From Austropuccinia psidii (lineage: Eukaryota > Basidiomycota > Pucciniomycetes > Pucciniales > Sphaerophragmiaceae), in the NCBI GenBank assembly GCA_023105745.1, contig JALGQZ010000011.1, positions 13,731,975 through 13,795,974 on the forward strand: a DNA stretch of 64,000 nt, given 5' to 3'. How positions within the stretch are numbered: the first letter of the stretch is position 1; each line of letters starts with the position of its first letter. Under the pieces are notes generated by a model. That model saw nothing but the letters and a program-made list of their open reading frames with translations. It did not search any database and had not been told where the DNA came from. Positions 58,207-64,000 of this stretch are shown here, in pieces. A program made the position numbers and the translations under genes.

Positions 58207-58653
58207 GATTTACAAACATTATCATCTGAAAGGTTTTGCCAGCTATGTAGGACCACTCATTAATCTTTTGAAAAATTTGTTGCACAAATTCAAGATCAAT
58301 CCTTTCAAAACTCATCACAAAGCAAACAATGCAATCCTGCCATACAATTGGCTGTGGCACTATCAAGATTAGGATCAAATGGAAATGGGGCTGCTTTGGG
58401 AAATATTGGAATGTTATTTGGAATCAGCCATGGGGCTATTGTTATATACACTCAAAGAGTTATCCAGATACTAATGAAGTTAAAGCGAAAAATGATTGTG
58501 TGGCCAACAATAGAACAATGCAGAGAGATGTCTCAATTTATGCAGACGGAAGGCTTCCCTGGGTTCATTGGGTTTATTGATGGGAGTCTCATACCATTAT
58601 CACAACATCCCCCCAATGGTGGTGAAGCCTATTTTGACCGTAAATAGAGGTAG
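58207..58653 (+). pseudogene. Harbinger transposase, middle piece
   Basis: It continues the N-terminal piece in frame (LQTLSSERFCQLCRTTH) and meets one TAA at 58261. It then runs open through a helix-turn-helix-like region (FGISHGAIVIYTQRVIQIL) to the first catalytic aspartate in GFIGFIDGSLIPLSQHP, typical of HARBI1-type DDE nucleases, and YFDRK. It stops at a TAG at 58645, just before the family-2 solo LTR. Confidence 0.82.
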
Positions 58654-60680
58654 TGTGAGCCTTTGAGATATGACCACATACCCAATAAGGTCACAAAAAA
58701 GACTAAGAATAATTATACCTTTAATATAATTATATTAAAAGTACTTAGAATAATTATACATTAAAAATAATTACTTAAATATACAAAAAATACCATAAAT
58801 TGGTACAAAAATTGGTTTAACTTAAAAACCAATGAGTAAACATGTAAAATAAATTATACCATTGGATTCCCCATGGTAAAATACACATATACCATCTTTA
58901 TGGAATATCTGTAAAGTCAATATTTAATGAATTATAAGGTATAATACCTTATAAAAACCATAAAACCTTATTTATCTCGGAAACTAATGAAACAAAATGT
59001 GAAATAAATTGTAACAGTGGATTCCCCACAAATATCCACACATAAAACAATTAATAAGCTAATTTCCAAAGTTAATACTTAAGGAATTAACCTGAATATA
59101 TGCACTTTTTTGGTCAACACATATATTCAAGGATCATAGCTAATATCTCTTGAACTATACATGATAGAATGATGAACCAAAAATAAAGTTACCACTTAAT
59201 TACTGTAAGAACATAGATATGAATTTTATTTTACAAATTATAAACAAGGTTAAAACCTATGATGAAATATTGATAAAAATCAACAGAGCTGTTGACCACT
59301 TTGTTGTGAAAGTGTTCCAAACTTAAAAAAAAGTATACAGTTGGATTCTACTAGTTCATTCGTGAAGAATTATGTAATTTTTATTATTAAATTCAGGGTA
59401 TAACCCCCTGAAATCAAGGTTTGAAGTTTAAAATATTGAATTTCGACAGAAAAGATGAGTTACAAGAAAAATCATCAAAATTAGAGTTTTGATGATGTAA
59501 TGAAAAGCTCTTGGCAGCATAATAATATTATTCCAGGCTACCAGAATTCACTCTCTGAACTGCTGTAGCATATAAATCTTAAAAGTTAGTGAGGATCAAA
59601 GTTTGAGCTTAATTTGAGCAGTTATGATCACTCACAGTAACCTTAATTTAAGTTTAACAGTCTTAAGAGTGATAAAATTGGTTAATACTATTAGTTTATG
59701 ATTAAAACTAATGAAATCCACGAAATTTGGGGTTCTGCCAAGCCTCTGATGTCATCAACTTTAGAGTTATAGTGATAACTCTAAATAATGGTGTAATAAT
59801 GATGTAATATGGTTTGATAATGATGTAATCATCTCCAAACCTTAAAATATTGATCAATTCCAGTGGATATGATCAGTATACGTCTACTAGAAGCCTGTTG
59901 GACTCTAGGAGGGAGGTATTTACTATAAATAGAGCTCTTTTTACTCTATTTTCCCCTCAGATGCATCAAAAACATTAAATCAATTAAATCAAAGGTAATT
60001 TCTTTATTCTTTATATATAAAACTATTATATTATTAAAGACCAAAGAACACCTTATTATAATCATCTATTTTGACGTGATTAAATCATTTATTTAATTGT
60101 TTTTTGTTAAAAATCTCTCTAAAAACTCATTTCCACGTAAAAATCCAGAATACTTTGTAATTTTCTTTATTTTTATTTTAAATACAATTTGAAAAGGTTG
60201 TATTTATATTTTTTGGCGTAAAATATTTCAAAATTATTATATTAAGTGTTAAAAGTAAGTTATTTTCTCTTATTATAATAATTTGTCTATTATTACTCTC
60301 TTAATAATTCTCTAATTAATATAAATAGTATTTATATTAATTCATAACTTTAATATTAGTAATATTATTGTTATTAATTGTTTTTTATTAATAAAAAGTA
60401 ATTTTTTACGCCTTTATTATTTGTTGGTAACAATAATAAAGAGCTTTTTAAATATATTAATTATTTTATATTAATATATTTATTTATTATATTATATTTT
60501 CATAATATAAATTATATTATTATATTTATTTAATAATATAATTATTTTACGCCATAATAATAATAATCATTTATTATTATTATATTTTTAATCTTATTTA
60601 TTCAATTCATAAGGACATTCAGAGTACAATAAGTAATAAATTAGTAATTTTTACTTATTGTTTCATAGTCAAACCTTACA
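58654..60680 (+). repeat. Family-2 solo LTR inside the Harbinger gene
   Basis: It begins TGTGAGCCTTTGAGATATGAC and ends CATAGTCAAACCTTACA. Exact target duplications GGTAG lie at 58649-58653 and 60681-60685. Length 2027 bp, and the best-preserved family-2 LTR of the window. It has no coding sequence but several isolated ACGT/ACGC motifs in very AT-rich DNA between 60070 and 60560. Confidence 0.95.
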
Positions 60681-61277
60681 GGTAGGCTTTTGAATTTTTA
60701 CTGATTGTTTGAAAATAAGGTATTCTATATCAATATAACTGGTTTGAAAAATAAATAAACAGTTCACTGCTCTACATGTTGGTTGTACAGGGTTACTTCA
60801 TGATTCAAATGTATATCAAAATATGAAAATTGCACAAACACCTCAAGAATTTTATGAAAGGATCAGTAGGTACTGGCTGATTCAGCATATGCAAGTTCTC
60901 CTTGGGTTGTTCCAGAATATGAGGGAGTTGCAGCACAAAATGAAGACAACCATTCTTTCAATTACTGTCTAGCAAAATAAAGGGTCTGAATTGAGCATGC
61001 AATTGGAATTTTGAAGGGGCAGTGGTTTTCACTGAGGGAAATGCGGAACAAAATGAGGGATGATCATGAGATTGAATACTTTGTTAGTTTGATTGTTTTG
61101 TGCACAATATTACATAATATGTTGGAATAAATTGGTGATGAATGGTTTGATTTATATGAGGATGATGATCCAGCACATGCAGAAAATCTGTCCATTAACA
61201 ACATTGAGGAAGATGTGGTAAATAGGCATGAAAAAATTAAACCAATTACTGTGGCATGGAACAATAGTCAATTGTGA
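60681..61277 (+). pseudogene. Harbinger transposase, C-terminal piece
   Basis: Two frames must be combined. ALHVGCTG, then HDSNVYQNMKIAQTPQEFYE (about 60767-60860) carries the second catalytic aspartate. After a frameshift come AYSSPWVVPEYEGVAAQNED and IEHAIGILKGQWFSLREMRN (about 60885-61050), with the catalytic glutamate. The end is an acidic tail up to TGA at 61275-61277. A TAA interrupts at about 60979 and another stop follows LHNMLE near 61128. With the other pieces this makes a full-length but dead transposase of about 410 codons. Confidence 0.82.
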
Positions 61278-61404
61278 ATTTCATCGGGACCATTGATATA
61301 TGTACTTAGTGTAATGGCATACAATGGAGTGGAGGGGTTATTGGGCAAATAAAAGTATTTCCAATTAATATTTGGCAAATAAAACCATTTCCAATTAAGA
61401 CTTT

Positions 61405-62652
61405 TTAGCACGTTTTTGAGTCCTGCACATTTCTTTCAAAGTACCCATGGACTTTTGGATTGATTTCAGTTGGTGACATTTTCAAGAATTTGTGACCTAC
61501 ATTAAATAATTTATGGTTGATTTGAAAAGAACATCCAAAATGAGTTATTTCATCATTATTGATAATTTCTGGAGAGGGTTTTGTTGTATGATGAACCATT
61601 GTTGATGCTTTCCTAAGGAGTTCCATAATGCCAGGTTTTTTTGAAAAATCAATCTCCATTTTCAATTTGGGGAAGTGCAAGCCATCTCCAGAGGGAGTGA
61701 AGACAGTTGGAAGGGGATGAAAATCTTTTTAGATACAAAAGAAAAAATATCATAAGTCCTGGCATTGAGATCATTTAAATCTTGGTGTGGCTTGTTGAAA
61801 AATCCATCTTGAGTGACAATAAAATTGGAAAAATATTTGAATTCTTCCTTTGGATTTGCAGAAGTCCATTCCAGTTGACTGAAGTTTGGTAATTTGGCTG
61901 CTTCCATTCATGACTGATTTTCTTGTGTGGCTAATTGTGAAAAATGAGATATTCTGGAGTAAATGGATTCATCATATTTTTGAAGTTTGGTCCATTGCAT
62001 ATTGTCCAATGAAATTTGATGAGGGGATAAACCAGCCTTTCTGAAGTAAACACCTAAAAAGTTCAAAATTAATTAGTATTATTAAAATAATAAGTAAACA
62101 AAATCACACACCTGCTAATTTGCCAGCATCAGAACCAGGACAAAAGCCAATACCTTTCATCATTCCACCTAGAACTTGTTTATTAATTTTAATTTCTTGG
62201 TGATTTTGAGGTAAGTACATCAATTTAATCATAAGGTCTTTTAGTATTTGAGAGTGGCCTGAGGAAACCTCAAAAGGGGTGATTTCATAAATTCAGACAG
62301 GTAAAAATGGCTTGTGTGTTTTATCAATATGTAAATAAGGGTGGGGTAAAGTATTGATTGATGGAAGTTTTAACAATGAGGCATTCAGTGATTTCTTGTC
62401 AATTGAAATGGTGGAAAAGTTCTTCTATTCTGTGTTTGAATGTCCAAGCTGAGACATGATTTGTTTCGAATCATGAATATGTTGTCTTTGGCATAAGGTG
62501 AGTTTTCTTTTATTATTGGTTTGGTTATTATTATCTTCATGATGTTCTATCTTTGGTTTAGTCCTAACCATGACATCAATAGGAGGAACAATAGTTTCAT
62601 CATCATTCAAATAATTCTGATGATGTACTGACACTGGTTTAGTCCTAACCAT
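61405..62652 (-). pseudogene. TET/JBP-like 2OG-Fe(II) oxygenase (broken)
   Basis: The minus strand encodes, in order, a charged N-terminal region, GGMMKGIGFCPGSDAGKLA-GVYF (across an intron), DNMQWTKLQKYDESIYSRIS, then FFNKPHQDLNDLNARTYDIF with the iron-binding H-x-D, then FPKLKMEIDFSKKPGIMELL, VHHTTKPSPE with the distal histidine, and THFGCSFQINHKL, where the 2-oxoglutarate-binding arginine is expected but appears as H or is absent. This layout fits the Tet-like oxygenase family that is expanded in basidiomycetes, often beside transposons; such enzymes oxidise methylated bases. Lesions: TAG at 62425, TGA near 62297, TGA at 61908, and a frameshift near 61695. It converges on the Harbinger gene 127 bp away. 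Assignment is from memory of the family. Confidence 0.7.
62054..62111 (-). other. Predicted intron in the oxygenase gene
   Basis: 58 nt on the minus strand: AGCAG|GTGTGTG donor, TACTAAT branch site, TTTTTAG|GTG acceptor. Removal joins ...DAGKLA-G-VYFRKAG... in frame, matching the expected continuous protein. It shows the gene once was a normally expressed nuclear gene. Confidence 0.7.
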
Positions 62653-63269
62653 AACATCATTAGAATAATTTGAAGAGTGAGAGAGAGGGGGAGCACTTTT
62701 TTTGAATTTTAATGATTATGGAAGGGGGCTGAAAGGTAATGACATTGCACAAAATATCCTTATAATATTAAGAAATGATAAAAAACCAGTACAAAAAAAT
62801 TAAAAAAATGATCAGTATGATCATTTAATCAAATTAATTGTATATGAGGTTAATAAAGAAAACACATAAGTCAGTCAGAATGATGATTTAAGAAAAAAAT
62901 CAAAAAAAAGAAAAAAAATGATCAGCATTAATCATATTTGAATTTGAAAAAATTCATAAAGATCAGTGATGATCTTCAGAAAAGGAAACGTTAAGTGATG
63001 AGGATCATGATAATGATCAAAAGGTAAAAACATAAGAACAAAAGGAAAAGTAAGACGCGCAACCATTCCCTGGTTGGTATTTTTGGTGATGTAGGTAAGA
63101 TGGTAGATATTTGCATACTCATTGCGCCTTTTCAGTTTTTGGATAAAATCAACTGCTGATCAACAAGAATCCATATGTCACAGCCAAGGAGGCAGGGGAA
63201 TTTCCATTCATCATCAGCAAATCATTATATCACGGATACCCTTCAGAACCCAATCAGCAAGGGGGTTTC
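62653..63269. other. AT-rich stretch, no gene seen
   Basis: Upstream of the oxygenase relic. It contains repeated GATCA-rich text around 62810-63020 (ATGATCAG, GTGATGATC, TGATAATGATCA) but no open frame I trust and no Harbinger terminus. Confidence 0.45.
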
Positions 63270-64000
63270 ATTCAATAATTCACCCAATACAGTTTCATAC
63301 CTCAATACAGTTCCATACAGGCAAGACTCAAATACAGGATTCACCAAATACAGGCCTGTCATCAATACAGGCGCAAATACCTGTATTGACTGTATCACCT
63401 GTATTGGATTCACCAATACAGGATTCAATCCCACATCCAACTTCTTCCAGCATACAGGCAAGTATCTCAACACTCAAACTCCAAGGCTGGCATTTCTCAC
63501 ATATACCAGCCACTCTTCACCCACCTGGGGGTTTTTTCCCCCAGTTAATTAAAATAGTTGATTTATTATTTAATATTATTTTATTCTCACTTTGGAATAT
63601 TATTTTATTACTTATTAAGTTAGTCTTAGCCTTCCCTCACCTGTTCAGTAGAGTCCTGGTGGCCATATCCTTATTAATCCCTTTTCTCTTTTCTGAACAG
63701 GTTGAAACAGTGACTCAGGATTACTTAGTGGTTGGCTCTCTATTTATTACTTATTGTTATTTCCTTTTCTTAGTACTCTTATTCTTTTATCAGGAATTTA
63801 TCCTTGCATTCTTTCTATCCTGTTCTTGAGTATTTTGAGCCCTCCTTAAGTAAGTCTTTTCACTGAGTGCCAGGCCCTCTTCATTTTAGAAGAGCCCCTG
63901 TGACATTATTTTAATTAACTCATAATTTCTTCTTTCTTTTCATTCATTTTATTCATTTCTCTCATTCTTCTATTATGATCTCTTAATGATTATGAACTTT
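63270..64000 (+). repeat. Second family-4 LTR, cut by the window edge
   Basis: It matches 31160-31830 in order and spacing. It holds a perfect 10-bp inverted repeat, ACCTGTTCAG (63639-63648) and CTGAACAGGT (63693-63702), and a dense cluster of CAATACAGG/CCTGTATTG motifs at 63280-63440. Whether this is the 3' LTR of the chromovirus at 30.8-47 kb, pushed away by later insertions, or a separate copy cannot be decided here. The long frame at 63122-63829 runs through LTR sequence and is not called a gene. Confidence 0.65.

Larger units (their letters stand above)
47590..61277 (+). mobile_element. PIF/Harbinger DNA transposon relic, split by two LTR insertions
   Basis: A Harbinger transposase gene lies in three pieces (47927-48117, 58207-58653, 60681-61277). 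The first gap is the complete family-3 element with GATTT duplications, the second a family-2 solo LTR with GGTAG duplications. The left end may be the GGGGGTGTCAAAGTTACC stretch at 47590. The 150 bp after it hold repeated TACCAAATCCCAT motifs (about 47603 and 47729) and an inverted GGGATTTGGGAAATCCC, like subterminal repeats of DNA transposons. I could not find the matching right terminus, so the limits are tentative. Confidence 0.7.

Noticed and set aside
63280..63440. CRISPR-like repeat cluster
   Set aside because: The repeats are 8-9 bases, irregularly spaced and in both orientations, in a eukaryotic LTR.
63122..63829. 235-codon open frame at the right edge, with apparent membrane segments
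   Set aside because: It runs through LTR sequence that is homologous to 31160-31830, where the frame is not kept.

Overview
This window is from a eukaryote and is almost entirely transposable-element DNA. The likely source is a basidiomycete rust fungus (order Pucciniales), and the wording of the Gag proteins reminds me most of Austropuccinia psidii. That species call is an inference from memory, not a search. Supporting signs are strong AT richness, layered Ty3/gypsy retrotransposons with chromodomain-like tails, short introns with CTRAY branch sites, a TET/JBP-like oxygenase relic of a kind expanded in basidiomycetes, and an intron-containing tRNA gene. I see no intact host protein gene, no rRNA gene and no CRISPR array.

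I sorted the LTR elements into families by their termini. Family 1 has LTRs of about 1.43 kb (TGTYAGCCTGTGA...CTGACA). Family 2 has LTRs of 1.7-2.0 kb (TGTGAGCCTTTGAG...CTTACA). Family 3 has LTRs of 1.83 kb (TGTGAGCCTTAGAGG...CACCTTACA). Family 4 is a classical chromovirus. There is also one Ty1/copia element. Many insertions keep exact 5-bp target duplications, so the order of insertion can be read.

Layout: 1-7005 holds a decayed family-1 internal region entered by a family-2 LTR, which was itself entered by a family-1-like LTR. 7843-12654 is a decayed copia element with a family-3 solo LTR inside it. 12655-16060 is quiet sequence with one tRNA gene. 16066-29079 is a minus-strand family-2 element (TSD TAAGC); its 5' LTR was hit by a family-1 solo LTR (TSD ATTTC), which was hit in turn by a family-2 solo LTR (TSD AAAAT). 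About 30.8-47.6 kb is a chromovirus split inside its RT domain by a complete family-1 element (34668-44261, TSD GTTAT). 47.6-61.3 kb is a PIF/Harbinger transposase gene split by a complete, very young family-3 element (48118-58206, TSD GATTT) and by a family-2 solo LTR (58654-60680, TSD GGTAG). Facing the Harbinger gene is a broken TET/JBP-like 2OG-Fe(II) oxygenase gene (62652-61405). The window ends in a second family-4 LTR.

The most interesting signal is in the Ty3 elements. Families 1 and 3, plus a relic in family 2, carry an extra reading frame (ORF1) that overlaps the 5' part of gag in the +1 frame. In families 1 and 3, removing a predicted short intron joins an ATG-free leader exon of 180-200 nt in frame to ORF1, and in both cases the apparent gag ATG falls inside that intron. 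ORF1 ends CAG-AAA-stop in families 1 and 3; in family 2 the CAG has become TAG. In families 2 and 3 its stop overlaps an in-frame gag ATG (ATGA), which suggests termination-reinitiation. Over the ORF1 tail, substitutions between families 2 and 3 cluster at ORF1 third codon positions, so ORF1 rather than the overlapping gag frame appears to be the constrained protein. The proposed order is ORF1, then Gag through ATGA, then Pol behind a single in-frame UGA.
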